Made by a program: the position numbers and the translations under genes
The notes under the pieces: model-generated
What the model saw: only the letters and a program-made list of their open reading frames with translations
What the model was told of the DNA's origin: nothing
Databases searched by the model: none
Part shown: positions 16,800-26,280 of the stretch, piece after piece
Layout of the letters: each line of letters opens with the position of its first letter
How positions within the stretch are numbered: position 1 is the first letter of the stretch
NCBI GenBank assembly: GCA_018240425.1
Contig: JAFEFU010000055.1
Span: 80,439 to 144,438, forward strand
Direction: 5' to 3'
Source of the DNA: Pseudomonadota bacterium
GTDB lineage: Bacteria; Pseudomonadota; Alphaproteobacteria; Rhodobacterales; Rhodobacteraceae
Length of the DNA stretch: 64,000 nucleotides

Positions 16800-19541
16800 A
16801 TGACAACGAAAATGCTTATCGACGCCACGCACGCGGAGGAAACCCGCGTCGTGGTGGTGGACGGGAACAAGGTCGAAGAATTTGACTTCGAGACCCTGAA
16901 CAAGCGGCAACTGGCCGGCAACATCTACCTGGCAAAGGTCACGCGCGTCGAACCGTCGCTTCAGGCGGCCTTCGTCGATTACGGCGGCAACCGGCACGGG
17001 TTCCTCGCCTTTTCGGAAATCCACCCCGACTATTACCAGATTCCGGTCGCCGACCGTAAGGCGCTGCTCGAGGAAGAGCGCGCCTATGCCGAGGAGATGG
17101 AGGCCGAGGAGCAGACCCGCCACCGCCGCCGCCAGCGCCCGGCCCACAGGGCCGCCGCCGCCGAGAATGGCGACGCGGTCCGCGCCAGCGACGACATTCC
17201 CGGCATGACGGTCATCGACATGTCGGACGAGGACCGCCAGGAGGACCGCCCCGACGATCGCTATGCGGCGAGCCGCCTGGGCGACGAGCCGGTGGTGTCC
17301 GAAGCCGCCCCTGCCGCGCCCGCCGCCAACGGCGAGGCGGGTGCGAACGGCGAGGAGCCCTATGTCGCCGCCGATCACGCCAGCGACAGCGATCCCGACA
17401 TCGAATCGGTCGCCGACGAGGACGTGGCAGAGGAAATCCGCCAGCCGAGGAAGCCCCGGCCCCGCCGCTACAAGATCCAGGAAGTGATCAAGGTCCGCCA
17501 GATCATGCTGGTTCAGGTGGTCAAGGAGGAGCGCGGCAACAAGGGCGCGGCGCTGACCACCTACCTGTCGCTGGCCGGCCGCTATTGCGTCCTGATGCCC
17601 AACACCGCGCGCGGCGGCGGGATTTCCCGCAAGATCACCAATGCCGTCGACCGCAAGAAGCTCAAGGAGATCGCCGGCGAGATGGAGGTGCCCGACGGCG
17701 CCGGCCTCATCATCCGCACCGCCGGGTCGCAGCGCACCAAGTCCGAGATCAAGCGCGACTACGAATACCTGATGCGGCTGTGGGAGCAGGTCCGCGACCT
17801 GACGCTGAAGTCGATCGCGCCGGCGCCGATCTACGAGGAGGGCGACCTCATCAAGCGGTCGATCCGCGACCTCTACAACAAGGACATCGAGGAGGTGCTG
17901 GTCGAGGGCGAGAAGGGCTATCGCGCCGCCAAGGACTTCATGAAGATGATCATGCCGTCCCACGCCAAGAACGTGAAACCCTATGCCGAGCCGCTGCCGC
18001 TGTTCGCGCGCTTCCAGGTCGAAAGCTATCTGGGCGCGATGTTCAATCCGACGGTGCAGCTGAAATCCGGCGGCTATATCGTCATCGGCGTGACCGAGGC
18101 GCTGGTCGCCATCGACGTGAACTCGGGCCGCGCGACGAAAGAGGGCTCGATCGAGGAAACCGCGCTGAAGACCAACCTCGAGGCCGCCGAGGAAGTGGCG
18201 CGGCAATTGCGCCTGCGCGACCTGGCGGGGCTGATCGTCATCGACTTCATCGACATGGAGGAGCGGCGCAACAACGCCGCCGTCGAGAAACGCCTGAAGG
18301 AGAAACTGAAGACCGACCGGGCGCGCATCCAGGTTGGCCGCATCTCGGGCTTCGGGCTTCTGGAGATGAGCCGCCAGCGGTTGCGGCCGGGGATGCTGGA
18401 ATCGACCACCCAGCCCTGCGCCCACTGCCACGGCACCGGCATCATCCGTTCGGACGACAGCCTGTCCTTGTCGATCCTGCGCCAGATCGAGGAGGAAGGC
18501 ACCCGCAAGCGGTCGCGCGAGGTGCTCTTGAAGGCGCCGGTGGCGGTCGTCAATTTCCTGATGAACCAGAAGCGCGAGCACATCGCCCAGATCGAGGCGC
18601 GCTATGGCCTGTCGGTCAGGATCGAGGCCGACCCCTCGCTCATCAGCCCCGATTTCAGCCTCGAGAAGTTCAAGACCGCGACCCGCTTCGTCCCCGAGGT
18701 GACCAGCCCGGTCGTCTCGGTCAACACGACGATGATGGAGGAGCTCGACGAGGAGGAGATCGTCGAGGACGAGGACGAGGACGAGGACGACGTGGCCGAG
18801 GCCCGGCCCGAGGGCCAGCGGGCGCAGCAGCGCGCCGAGGGCGAGGACGAGGGCGACCCGTCGCGCAAGAAGAAGCGCCGCCGCCGCCGCCGCCGTCGGA
18901 GCGGCCAGCGCGAGGGCGAGGGCGTTGCCGCCGCCGCGGGCGAGGCGCCGCCCGAGGATCTGGGCGCGCCAGAGGCCGAGGCGGCGCCGGTCGCCGATGC
19001 TGAGGCTGCCGATGCAGCGGCCGGCGAAGCCGCCGCGCCGCGCCGCCGCCGCACCCGTGGCGGCAAGGGGGCCAGGCCCGCCGAGGCCGCCGAGGCCGCC
19101 GGGGCTCAGCCGGTCGAGGCAGTGACGGCGGAAGCCGCACCCGCTGCCGAGGAAGCCGTCGCCGGGGAAGCCGTGGCCGACAAGCCCAAGGCCCGCCGCA
19201 GCCGTGCGAAAAAGGCCGATGCCCCGGCGGATGGCGCCGAAACTGTTGCCGCCGATACAGCGGCGGAGACCGATGCGCCCAAGCCCAGGGCCACCCGGTC
19301 GCGGGCGCGCAAGCCCAAGGCCGATGCGGAAGCGGTGGCCGCTGAGCCTGCGCCGCAGCCGGTGGCCGAGGCCGCACCCGACCATGCCCCGGCGCCCGAG
19401 CCGGTGATCCCCGCCGCGACCGGCCGGCTTCAGCCCGACCCCGCCGCCGAGGAGGTTCTGGTCGAGGCCGAGGCCGAGGCCGAGGCCGCGCCGGCCAGCA
19501 ACAAGCCCAAGCGGCGCGGCTGGTGGTCGCTCGGCCGCTGA
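16800..19541 (+). CDS. rne: Ribonuclease E
   Basis: This essential endoribonuclease scaffolds the RNA degradosome and processes rRNA, tRNA and mRNA. The 913-residue protein opens with MLIDATHAEETRV and the S1 RNA-binding domain. An acidic, low-complexity insertion of roughly 130 residues (about 95-225) splits the S1 region, as in other alphaproteobacteria. The catalytic magnesium aspartates are Asp439 (AIDVNSG) and Asp482 (VIDFIDMEE), 43 residues apart exactly as E. coli Asp303/Asp346. The Zn-link cysteines are Cys540 and Cys543 (PCAHC). The C-terminal third is disordered: an acidic Glu/Asp run, an Arg-rich block (about 690-702) likely to bind RNA, Ala/Pro/Glu repeats and a final RRGWWSLGR, a probable partner-binding microdomain. 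Confidence 0.95.
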   Translation: MTTKMLIDATHAEETRVVVVDGNKVEEFDFETLNKRQLAGNIYLAKVTRVEPSLQAAFVDYGGNRHGFLAFSEIHPDYYQIPVADRKALLEEERAYAEEMEAEEQTRHRRRQRPAHRAAAAENGDAVRASDDIPGMTVIDMSDEDRQEDRPDDRYAASRLGDEPVVSEAAPAAPAANGEAGANGEEPYVAADHASDSDPDIESVADEDVAEEIRQPRKPRPRRYKIQEVIKVRQIMLVQVVKEERGNKGAALTTYLSLAGRYCVLMPNTARGGGISRKITNAVDRKKLKEIAGEMEVPDGAGLIIRTAGSQRTKSEIKRDYEYLMRLWEQVRDLTLKSIAPAPIYEEGDLIKRSIRDLYNKDIEEVLVEGEKGYRAAKDFMKMIMPSHAKNVKPYAEPLPLFARFQVESYLGAMFNPTVQLKSGGYIVIGVTEALVAIDVNSGRATKEGSIEETALKTNLEAAEEVARQLRLRDLAGLIVIDFIDMEERRNNAAVEKRLKEKLKTDRARIQVGRISGFGLLEMSRQRLRPGMLESTTQPCAHCHGTGIIRSDDSLSLSILRQIEEEGTRKRSREVLLKAPVAVVNFLMNQKREHIAQIEARYGLSVRIEADPSLISPDFSLEKFKTATRFVPEVTSPVVSVNTTMMEELDEEEIVEDEDEDEDDVAEARPEGQRAQQRAEGEDEGDPSRKKKRRRRRRRRSGQREGEGVAAAAGEAPPEDLGAPEAEAAPVADAEAADAAAGEAAAPRRRRTRGGKGARPAEAAEAAGAQPVEAVTAEAAPAAEEAVAGEAVADKPKARRSRAKKADAPADGAETVAADTAAETDAPKPRATRSRARKPKADAEAVAAEPAPQPVAEAAPDHAPAPEPVIPAATGRLQPDPAAEEVLVEAEAEAEAAPASNKPKRRGWWSLGR

Positions 19542-19566
19542 GGCACCGGGCAGCCGGGAAAAAAAG

Positions 19567-19833
19567 TCAGGCCCCGCGGCGACGCGGGGCCTTTCCCTTG
19601 CGGATCAGGTAGGTCCGCGTCTCGCCCTCGGCCGCCGCTGACAGGAGCTCGTGCCCGCCGGTCGCGCAGAAATGCGGCACGTCCACCCACGAGGCCGGAT
19701 CGGTGGCGATCAGGCGCAGGACCGCGCCGCCGCGCATCGACCGCAGCCGGCGCTGCGCCTTCAGGACCGGCAGGGGGCAGAGAAGCCCCGCCGCGTCGAT
19801 TTCCGCGTCGATGTCGGTTGTCGGTTCGCTCAT
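19567..19833 (-). CDS. tusA: TusA-family sulfurtransferase
   Basis: The 88-residue protein has the SirA/TusA signature LLCPLPVLKAQRRL with the persulfide-carrying Cys19 in a CPxP motif. An RLIATDPASWVDVPHFC beta-alpha segment and a C-terminal strand follow. TusA relays sulfur from cysteine desulfurase to tRNA thiouridylation and other acceptors; in genomes like this one the relatives may instead feed molybdenum-cofactor or general sulfur trafficking, so the precise partner is open. It converges with rne; its stop codon (19567-19569) is part of the shared terminator hairpin. The gene is divergent from ccdA, another redox/thiol gene, 92 bases away. Confidence 0.85.
   Translation of the reverse strand: MSEPTTDIDAEIDAAGLLCPLPVLKAQRRLRSMRGGAVLRLIATDPASWVDVPHFCATGGHELLSAAAEGETRTYLIRKGKAPRRRGA
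19569..19592. terminator. Bidirectional terminator between rne and tusA
   Basis: AGGCCCCGCG (19569-19578), loop GCGA and CGCGGGGCCT (19583-19592) form a perfect 10-bp stem. On the minus strand it is followed by GAC and a run of seven T, a strong intrinsic terminator for tusA. On the plus strand only TT follows, a weaker end for rne. Confidence 0.85.
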
Positions 19834-19925
19834 GGCTTGCCATAGGACGCGGCCGCGGGCTTGTCCACGCGCTTGTGTTCGCCTGCGGGCGTGACGGCGG
19901 GCGCGACTGGGGTTAAGGAGGGGGC

Positions 19926-20678
19926 ATGACGAGCTTTTCCCTTCTCGATGCCGGTTTCGGCCTGGCCGCGCTGATCGCGCTGGTCTCGGGCGTGCTGTCG
20001 TTCCTCAGCCCCTGCGTCCTGCCGGTCGTGCCGCCCTATCTGGCCTACATGGGCGGGATCAGCATGGGCGAACTGACCGGCGCCTCGGGCCGCAGGCGCC
20101 CGGTGGTGGTGCCGGCGCTGTTCTTCGTCCTCGGCCTGTCCACGGTCTTCCTGTTCATGGGATTCGCGGCCTCGGCGTTCGGGCGCGCCTTCCTGCAGTT
20201 CCAGCCGGTGATGACCAAGGTGTCGGGCGCGGTGGTGGTGATCCTTGGCCTGCATTTCCTCCATGTCCTGCGCATCCCGCTTCTGGACCGCGAGGCGCGG
20301 CTCGAGGCCGGCGACCGGGGTGGCTCGGCCCTGGGGGCCTATGTGCTGGGCCTTGCCTTCGCCTTCGGCTGGACGCCCTGCATCGGCCCGCAACTGGGCG
20401 CGATCCTCTCGCTCGCCGCCAGCGAGGCCTCGCTGGCGCGCGGGACGGTGCTTCTGGCGATCTACGCGCTCGGGCTGGGGATCCCCTTCCTGCTGGCGGC
20501 GGTCTTCATCACCCGCTCGCTGGCGCTGATGGGCCGCCTGAAGCGCCACATGGGCCTGATCGAGAAGGCGATGGGCCTTCTGCTGATCCTGGTCGGCGTG
20601 GCGCTGCTGACGGGGGCCTTCTCGCGCTTTGCCTACTGGCTGCTGGAGACCTTCCCCGGCCTTGGCCTGCTGGGGTAG
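19926..20678 (+). CDS. ccdA: CcdA-type cytochrome c biogenesis / thiol-disulfide transporter
   Basis: CcdA moves reducing equivalents from cytoplasmic thioredoxin across the inner membrane to periplasmic thiol proteins, including those that reduce apocytochrome c. The 250-residue protein has six predicted membrane helices and the paired redox cysteines: Cys30 in SFLSPCVLPVVP and Cys152 in GWTPCIGP, each in its typical proline-flanked motif. Its length matches CcdA and excludes full DsbD, which has extra periplasmic domains. The ATG has an excellent AAGGAGGGGG Shine-Dalgarno directly upstream. It appears monocistronic. Confidence 0.93.
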   Translation: MTSFSLLDAGFGLAALIALVSGVLSFLSPCVLPVVPPYLAYMGGISMGELTGASGRRRPVVVPALFFVLGLSTVFLFMGFAASAFGRAFLQFQPVMTKVSGAVVVILGLHFLHVLRIPLLDREARLEAGDRGGSALGAYVLGLAFAFGWTPCIGPQLGAILSLAASEASLARGTVLLAIYALGLGIPFLLAAVFITRSLALMGRLKRHMGLIEKAMGLLLILVGVALLTGAFSRFAYWLLETFPGLGLLG

Positions 20679-20707
20679 GGGCCGCGCCGCGCCGGCGACC
20701 TGGCCGG

Positions 20708-20953
20708 TCAGCTGCGCAGGATCATGCGGATGAGAAAGGCCCAGACCGGCAGGGCCAGGACCAGAGCCGGCAGCATCCACCAGCCCGAGGGCAGGCGCCG
20801 TTCGGTCAGGAGTTCGGCAAGCTCGGGGTCGAGGTTGTGCCCGGTGTCGGACCCGGTGTCGGGCCCGGCTTCCCCCTCCCGCTCCTGCGCGAGCCAGTGA
20901 TCGAGGGCGCCGCCCCCCTGATCCGTTGCCGCCTTCCGCCTTGTCGATGCCAT
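20708..20953 (-). CDS. Small single-span membrane protein, function unknown
   Basis: An 81-residue product with an acidic, soluble N-terminal half (about 1-50, rich in Glu, Asp and Gly) and one C-terminal membrane segment (about 60-77, WMLPALVLALPVWAFLIRM) ending in a short basic tail. No family is recognised. AAAGG lies upstream of the ATG on the minus strand, and codon use is like its neighbours. It converges with ccdA and lies just downstream of the RND efflux gene but 78 bases away and with its own start region, so it need not belong to that operon. Confidence 0.6.
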   Translation of the reverse strand: MASTRRKAATDQGGGALDHWLAQEREGEAGPDTGSDTGHNLDPELAELLTERRLPSGWWMLPALVLALPVWAFLIRMILRS

Positions 20954-21031
20954 GATGACCTTTCCCTGACCGGACGGGTCAAGGTTAGGCGCGGACTGCT
21001 TTCCAGACGGTTAGCGGCGCTTCGGGTTTTC

Positions 21032-24000
21032 TTACTCCGCGACCTGGATGCGGCGCGCCGGCGCCTTGCCCAGCCGGCCCTCGAGGTCGTCCAGCCGCTC
21101 CTGCATCGCCTCGATCTCGTCCTGGCCGCGCGCGAGGGCGTCGGCGAGGGCGAAGGCGTCGGGCGCGGCCGGCTCGGCCTCCTTGCGGCCGACCATGCCG
21201 CTGAACAGCCGGCCCAGCCAGTACTGGATGTCGTCCATGATCAGGAAGAAGGACGGCACCACCACCAGCGACAGGATGGTCGAGACGATGATCCCGCCGA
21301 TCACCGCGATGGCCATCGGTGCGCGGAAGGCCCCGCCTTCGCCGACGCCGAGCGCCGAGGGCAGCATCCCCGCCGACATCGCGATCGAGGTCATCACGAT
21401 CGGACGCGCCCGCTTGTGGCCGGCCTCGATCAGCGCCTCGAGCCGGTCGAGACCCTTGCGCCGCATCTCGACGGCGAAATCGACAAGGAGGATCGCGTTC
21501 TTGGTGACGATCCCCATCAGCATCAGAAGGCCGATCAGCACCGGCATCGAGATGGCGTTGCCGGTGACGATCAGCGCCGCCGCCACGCCGCCGATGGCCA
21601 GGGGCAGCGAGAAGAGGATGGTGAAGGGCTGGATCACGCTCTTGAACAGCAGGATCAGCACGGTCAGCACCAGCATCAGCCCCATGATCATCGCGTTGCC
21701 GAAGCTCTGGTTCAGCTCTTGCTGGATCTCGGCGTCGCCGGATTCGGTGATCTGCACCGAGGGCGGCAGGGCGACCTTGCCGGCGATCTCCTTGAAGCGC
21801 GCGGTCGCGGTGTCGAGGGCGACGCCCACCGGAAGGTTGGCGCCGATCGTCGCCTGGCGCTTGCGGTCGAGGCGGTCGATGGTGCCCGGCCCCACGCCCA
21901 CGCGCACGTCGGCGACCGCAGACAGGGGCACGCTGGCGCCGGTCGCGGTGGTGATGCGCAGGGCGGCGATGCGGTTCACGTCCTTCTGCAGGGTCTCGGA
22001 CAGTTCGACGCGGACCGGGATCAGGCGGTTGTCCATCGACACTTTCGCCAGCGCCGCATCGACATCGCCGATGGTGGCCACCCGCAGCGTCTCGGCAATC
22101 TGGGCGGTGGTGACGCCCAGCCTCGCGGCCTCGTCGCGGCGGGGCGTGACCTGGACCTCGGGGCGCGAGAGCGCGCCCTCGGACGACACGTCGGCCAGAA
22201 GCGGATCGCCGCGCAGCGCCGCCTCGAGCCGGCTGGCGGCGACGGCCAGATCCTCGCCGTTCGACGATTTGATGGCGTAGGAAATGTCGCGCTCGCCCCG
22301 GTCGTTCAGCTTGGTCACCCGCACGTCGGGAACGGCGGCGAGCTTTGCGAACACCTCGGCCTCGATCTGGTTCTGCGGGCGGATGCGGCCCTCGGGCGTC
22401 ATGGCCGGAACCAGCCGGCCCAGGACCGGCACGCGCCGCAAGAGCACGTCGATCTTGTAGATCAGCCGCTGGTCGAGCTTTTGCAGCTCGACCGTGACCG
22501 CGGCCCGGCGCACGTCGAGATCGCCCTTGGGCGAGGAGCCGTTCAGCGCGAAGACACCCGCGACGCCGTCGACCTTCTCGACGATCGCCCGGATGGCCTG
22601 GGTCTTGCGGTCGGTATCGTCCAGCGACGAGCCGGTCGGCAGCTCGACCGAGATCATGAAGCGCGAGGCGTCCTCGGGCGGCATGAAGCTGCCGGGCACG
22701 CGCAGCATGAAGATGACCGAGATGGCGAGCACCACCAGAGCCCCGGCCAGTGTCAGGTAATAGTTGCCAAGGTTGAAGGGCAGCCAGCGCGGGCGCCAGG
22801 TGTTCAGCGTATGGTGGACGAACCACAGATAGCCGCGCATCACCGGGCCGTCCTTGCCGCCATGTTCGAGGTTCGCGTCCTTGGACCGCATCAGATAGGC
22901 GGCCATCAAGGGCGTGATGAGACGCGCGACCAGGAGCGAGAACAGCACCGCGATGGCCACCGTCAGGCCGAACTGGCGGAAGTACTGGCCCGGAATGCCG
23001 GGCATGAAGCTGACCGGCACGAACACGGCGACGATGGTCGCCGAGGTGGCGATCACCGCCAGGCCGATCTCGTCGGCGGCCTCGATCGCGGCACGGTAGG
23101 GGGTCTTGCCCATGCGGATATGGCGGGCGATGTTCTCGATCTCGACGATGGCGTCGTCGACCAGGATGCCGGTGGCGAGGGTCAGCGCCAGGAAGCTGAC
23201 GAGGTTCAGGGAAAAGCCCAAGAGTTCCATGACCCAGAAGGTCGGGATCGCCGAGAGGGGCAGGGCGACGGCGGAAATCAGGGTGGCGCGCCAGTTCCTC
23301 AGGAACAGCATCACCACGATGACGGCCAGCAGCGCGCCCTCGATCAGGGTGTGCAGCGCCGATTCATAGTTGCCGAACGTGTAATAGACCGCGTCGTCCA
23401 CCTTGGTGATCGCGACTTCGGGATGTTCGGCGCTCAGCTTGTCGACGACGGCGGCGACGGTGTTGGCGACCGTGACCTCGCTTGCGCCCTTGGCGCGGAA
23501 GACCGCGAAGGTCACGACCGGCTCGCCGTTGAAGCGCGAGGACGAGCGCAGTTCCTTGTAGGTGTCCACGACATCGCCCAGGTCGCCCAGCCGGACATGG
23601 CGCCCGGAGGGCAGCGCGATCGTCGTGTCGGCGAGGCTGGCGGCGGACTGCGCATCGCCCAGGGTGCGGATCGCCTGCTCGCCGTTGCCGAGCTTCGAGC
23701 GGCCCGAGCCGATGTTGGCGTTGGTGACGCGCAGCTGGTTGTTCACCTCGTTGGCGGTGATGCCGTAGCTGTCGAGCTTGGCCGGATCGAGGCGCACCCG
23801 GATCTCGCGGTCGGCCCCGCCGTAGCGGTCCACCCGGCCGATCCCGGACTTGGCGCGCAGCGCGCGCGTCACCGTGTCGTCGACATACCAGGACAGTTCC
23901 TCGACGTTCATGCCCGGTGACGAGACGGCATAGGTCAGGATCGCCTGGCCCTCGACGTCGATCTTCTGCACGATGGGCGTGTCGATCTCGGCCGGCAGGT

Positions 24001-24352
24001 CGCTGCGGATGCGGTCGACCGCGTCCTTGGTATCGTTGAGCGCGGTCTGGGTCGGCACCGACATCTCGAACTCGACGACGGTCTGCGACTGGCCGTCGCT
24101 GATCGTCGAGGTGATGTGCTTGACCCCGGTGACGCTGGCCACCGCGTCCTCGATCTTGCGTGTCACCTGGGTTTCCAGTTCGGCCGGCGCCGCGCCCGCC
24201 TGGGTCACGGTCACGGCCACCACCGGCACGTCGATGTTAGGAAACTTGGTGATCGGCAGGGTGTTGAAGGCCTTCCATCCCAGCACCAGCAGGATGATGA
24301 AGGCCAGGATCGGCGCGATCGGGTTGCGTATGGACCAGGCTGAGAAGTTCAT
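21032..24352 (-). CDS. RND efflux pump inner-membrane transporter (HAE1/AcrB type)
   Basis: The 1106-residue protein has the full RND architecture: a first helix after MNFSAWSIRNPIAPILAF, two large periplasmic loops, and two six-helix membrane bundles. The proton-relay pair of acidic residues is present in GILVDDAIVEIENI, matching AcrB Asp407/Asp408. It ends in an extended charged, coiled-coil-like tail (about 1050-1106) not found in AcrB. Together with the adaptor directly upstream it should export small amphipathic compounds driven by protons. No outer-membrane TolC-type gene is adjacent, so one elsewhere is presumably used. Third in the order tetR-adaptor-pump, with a 9-base gap to the adaptor. 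Confidence 0.93.
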   Translation of the reverse strand: MNFSAWSIRNPIAPILAFIILLVLGWKAFNTLPITKFPNIDVPVVAVTVTQAGAAPAELETQVTRKIEDAVASVTGVKHITSTISDGQSQTVVEFEMSVPTQTALNDTKDAVDRIRSDLPAEIDTPIVQKIDVEGQAILTYAVSSPGMNVEELSWYVDDTVTRALRAKSGIGRVDRYGGADREIRVRLDPAKLDSYGITANEVNNQLRVTNANIGSGRSKLGNGEQAIRTLGDAQSAASLADTTIALPSGRHVRLGDLGDVVDTYKELRSSSRFNGEPVVTFAVFRAKGASEVTVANTVAAVVDKLSAEHPEVAITKVDDAVYYTFGNYESALHTLIEGALLAVIVVMLFLRNWRATLISAVALPLSAIPTFWVMELLGFSLNLVSFLALTLATGILVDDAIVEIENIARHIRMGKTPYRAAIEAADEIGLAVIATSATIVAVFVPVSFMPGIPGQYFRQFGLTVAIAVLFSLLVARLITPLMAAYLMRSKDANLEHGGKDGPVMRGYLWFVHHTLNTWRPRWLPFNLGNYYLTLAGALVVLAISVIFMLRVPGSFMPPEDASRFMISVELPTGSSLDDTDRKTQAIRAIVEKVDGVAGVFALNGSSPKGDLDVRRAAVTVELQKLDQRLIYKIDVLLRRVPVLGRLVPAMTPEGRIRPQNQIEAEVFAKLAAVPDVRVTKLNDRGERDISYAIKSSNGEDLAVAASRLEAALRGDPLLADVSSEGALSRPEVQVTPRRDEAARLGVTTAQIAETLRVATIGDVDAALAKVSMDNRLIPVRVELSETLQKDVNRIAALRITTATGASVPLSAVADVRVGVGPGTIDRLDRKRQATIGANLPVGVALDTATARFKEIAGKVALPPSVQITESGDAEIQQELNQSFGNAMIMGLMLVLTVLILLFKSVIQPFTILFSLPLAIGGVAAALIVTGNAISMPVLIGLLMLMGIVTKNAILLVDFAVEMRRKGLDRLEALIEAGHKRARPIVMTSIAMSAGMLPSALGVGEGGAFRAPMAIAVIGGIIVSTILSLVVVPSFFLIMDDIQYWLGRLFSGMVGRKEAEPAAPDAFALADALARGQDEIEAMQERLDDLEGRLGKAPARRIQVAE

Positions 24353-24361
24353 GCCGTTCCC

Positions 24362-25600
24362 CTAGTTCGTTGCCGGCGCCTGCGTCTCGGCCACCGGGTT
24401 CACGATGTCGCCGTCACGCACGAACGAGGCGGCCTTGGCCACCACCTGCGTGCCGGCGGCAACGCCCGAGACGACCTCGACCAGCCCGCCGTCGCGCACG
24501 CCGGTCACCACCGTGGTGCGATGGACCTTGCCCTGGCCGTCGACCGTCATCACATAGCTGCCCTGCGCGTCGGTCCCGAGCGCGTTGATCGGGATCGCCG
24601 GCACCTCGCGCTCGGATATGGCGATGTCGGCCTCGAGGAAGGTGCCCGAGCGGACCTGGCTGGCCTGGTCGATGTCGATGCGCGCCCGCCCCAGCCGGCT
24701 GACCGGATCGATGGCCGGCTCGACCAGCCGCACGGTTCCGGTCAGCACCGCATCGGTTCCCGAGGCGCGCATGGCGACCCGCTGGCCGGCGGCGAGGCGC
24801 GGCAGATCCTGCTCGGCCACGTCGGCGTTCAGTTCAAGCTTGCCGTCGCGGATGAGGACGAACATCGGCTGGCCGGCGGCGCTGGCGATCGACCCGGCCA
24901 GCGCGTTCTTCTGGACGATCTGGCCGTCGGCGGGCGCGGTGATCTTCGTGCGCGACAGTTGCAGGTCGATGTTGTCGATCTGGGCCTTGACGACGGCCAG
25001 CTGCGCCGTCGCCGCCTCGGTCGTCTGCGAGGCGACCTCGACGCCGGCGTCGGCCGCGGTGGCCGCAGTCACCGCCTGGTCGAGGGCGACCTGCGAGACA
25101 TTGCCCTGCGCCTTCATCTGTTCGGCCCGGTCGCGGGCGCGGCCGCTGTCGGCCGCCTTGGCGCGGGCCTCGATAAGTTGGGCCTGGCTCTGGGCGATGG
25201 CGGCCCTGGCGCTGGCGAGGCTGGCCTCGAGCTGGGTCTTCTGCAGGCGCAGCGCCGTCTCCGACAGTTCCGCCAGAACGTCGCCGGCCTTCACCCGGTC
25301 GCCGACATCGGCGTTGACCCTGTCGATGGCCTGGCCTTCGACCTGGGGCTGGATCATGATCTGCTCGACCGCGCCGACAAGGCCCGAGGCCCGCACCCGG
25401 TCCTTCAGGACCGCGAGCGCCACCGGCGCGACGGTGATCGCCGGATGGCTGGCGGCGGCCGCGTCCGCGGCAGGCGCCGCCTCGGCGGGCGCGGCTGCCT
25501 CTTTCTGCGCGCCCGGCGGCGCGCCGAGGGCAAGCGCCAGCACCAGGGCGGCGGCAACCGCACCTCCGGCAATCAGGGTCAGTTTCGGCTTCGACATCAT
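24362..25600 (-). CDS. RND efflux periplasmic adaptor (membrane fusion protein)
   Basis: The 412-residue adaptor begins with an N-terminal membrane anchor or signal (about 5-28, LTLIAGGAVAAALVLALALG). An Ala/Pro linker, a barrel-sandwich half (VEGQAIDRVNADVGDRVKAGDVL), a long alpha-helical hairpin rich in Ala/Gln (about 110-220), the second lipoyl half (ITAPADGQIVQKNALAGSIAS) and a beta-barrel domain complete it. It bridges the inner-membrane pump and an outer-membrane channel. The start was put at ATG 25600 (MMSKPK); an upstream in-frame start would add a basic stretch that would spoil the signal. It lies between the regulator and the pump in one operon. Confidence 0.9.
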   Translation of the reverse strand: MMSKPKLTLIAGGAVAAALVLALALGAPPGAQKEAAAPAEAAPAADAAAASHPAITVAPVALAVLKDRVRASGLVGAVEQIMIQPQVEGQAIDRVNADVGDRVKAGDVLAELSETALRLQKTQLEASLASARAAIAQSQAQLIEARAKAADSGRARDRAEQMKAQGNVSQVALDQAVTAATAADAGVEVASQTTEAATAQLAVVKAQIDNIDLQLSRTKITAPADGQIVQKNALAGSIASAAGQPMFVLIRDGKLELNADVAEQDLPRLAAGQRVAMRASGTDAVLTGTVRLVEPAIDPVSRLGRARIDIDQASQVRSGTFLEADIAISEREVPAIPINALGTDAQGSYVMTVDGQGKVHRTTVVTGVRDGGLVEVVSGVAAGTQVVAKAASFVRDGDIVNPVAETQAPATN

Positions 25601-25607
25601 CGCAGGT

Positions 25608-26240
25608 TCAATCCGTCGGGTGCGTTGCCGCACGGGCAACGTCGTCCAGGGTCTGTTTCATCGTGGACAGGATCAGCTCGCGCAGATCACTACGCATCTT
25701 CGGGGCGAGTTGGCAAGTCTCGGCCGAGGCTTGCTGCATGGTGCCCTTGAACAGGAACACCAGAAAGGCGGCGTGGCCGGAAAAGCGCTCTTCGGCCTCG
25801 GCCGGGGGCAGGCCGGCGATGCGGGCGAACACGGTCAGAAGATAGCCGAGCACCGCCTCTTCCATCCGGCCGACGATCCGCGCGATCTGCGGGCGGCGGG
25901 CGGCGGCGGCGTGGATCTCGGCCCAGAGCGGGCCTTCGGCCAGGCAGGCCGGGTTGTCGAGCCGCCAGGCCAGCGCCTCGCGCAGCGCGTCAAGGGGGCG
26001 GTCGGATTGGATGATGCGCTGGAAGTCGGCCTCGACGCCCATCAGGTCATGGGCGATCATCGCCTCGACGATCGCGTTCTTCGAGGGGAAATAGCGGTAG
26101 AAGTTGCCGGCGCTCATCCCCGCCGCGCGCGCCAGATCCTGCATCGACGCCCCGTCGAAGCCCTTTTCGGCAAAGGCGCTTCGGGCGGCGGCCAGGATCG
26201 GTATCGCCCGGTCCTGCGGAATGGCGAGGGTGTCGGGCAT
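25608..26240 (-). CDS. TetR-family regulator of the efflux operon
   Basis: The protein of 210 residues starts with the TetR helix-turn-helix: ILAAARSAFAEKGFDGASMQDLARAAGMSAGNFYRYFPSKNAIVEAM, at about 15-61. A divergent ligand-binding domain follows. It is first in the efflux operon and presumably represses it until a pump substrate binds. The start is uncertain. ATG 26240 gives the usual short arm before the HTH and leaves the palindrome 26267-26280 in the control region. ATG 26279 or 26285 would place that palindrome inside the coding sequence. Confidence 0.85.
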   Translation of the reverse strand: MPDTLAIPQDRAIPILAAARSAFAEKGFDGASMQDLARAAGMSAGNFYRYFPSKNAIVEAMIAHDLMGVEADFQRIIQSDRPLDALREALAWRLDNPACLAEGPLWAEIHAAAARRPQIARIVGRMEEAVLGYLLTVFARIAGLPPAEAEERFSGHAAFLVFLFKGTMQQASAETCQLAPKMRSDLRELILSTMKQTLDDVARAATHPTD

Positions 26241-26266
26241 GGCGCGGGCTGCCTTGATCTCGTGGG

Positions 26267-26280
26267 AATGAACGTTCATT
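26267..26280. promoter_or_regulatory. TetR-type operator palindrome
   Basis: AATGAACGTTCATT is a perfect 14-bp palindrome about 27 bases before the chosen tetR start. Its size and TGAACGTTCA core are typical of AcrR/TetR operators, so autoregulation of tetR-adaptor-pump is likely. Confidence 0.6.

Noticed and set aside
20837..23920. Very long plus-strand open frame (over 1000 codons) opposite the RND pump
   Set aside because: It is a mirror of the high-GC pump gene on the other strand: low-complexity His/Arg/Asp-rich peptide, no motif, no Shine-Dalgarno. The minus-strand frame has full RND signatures.
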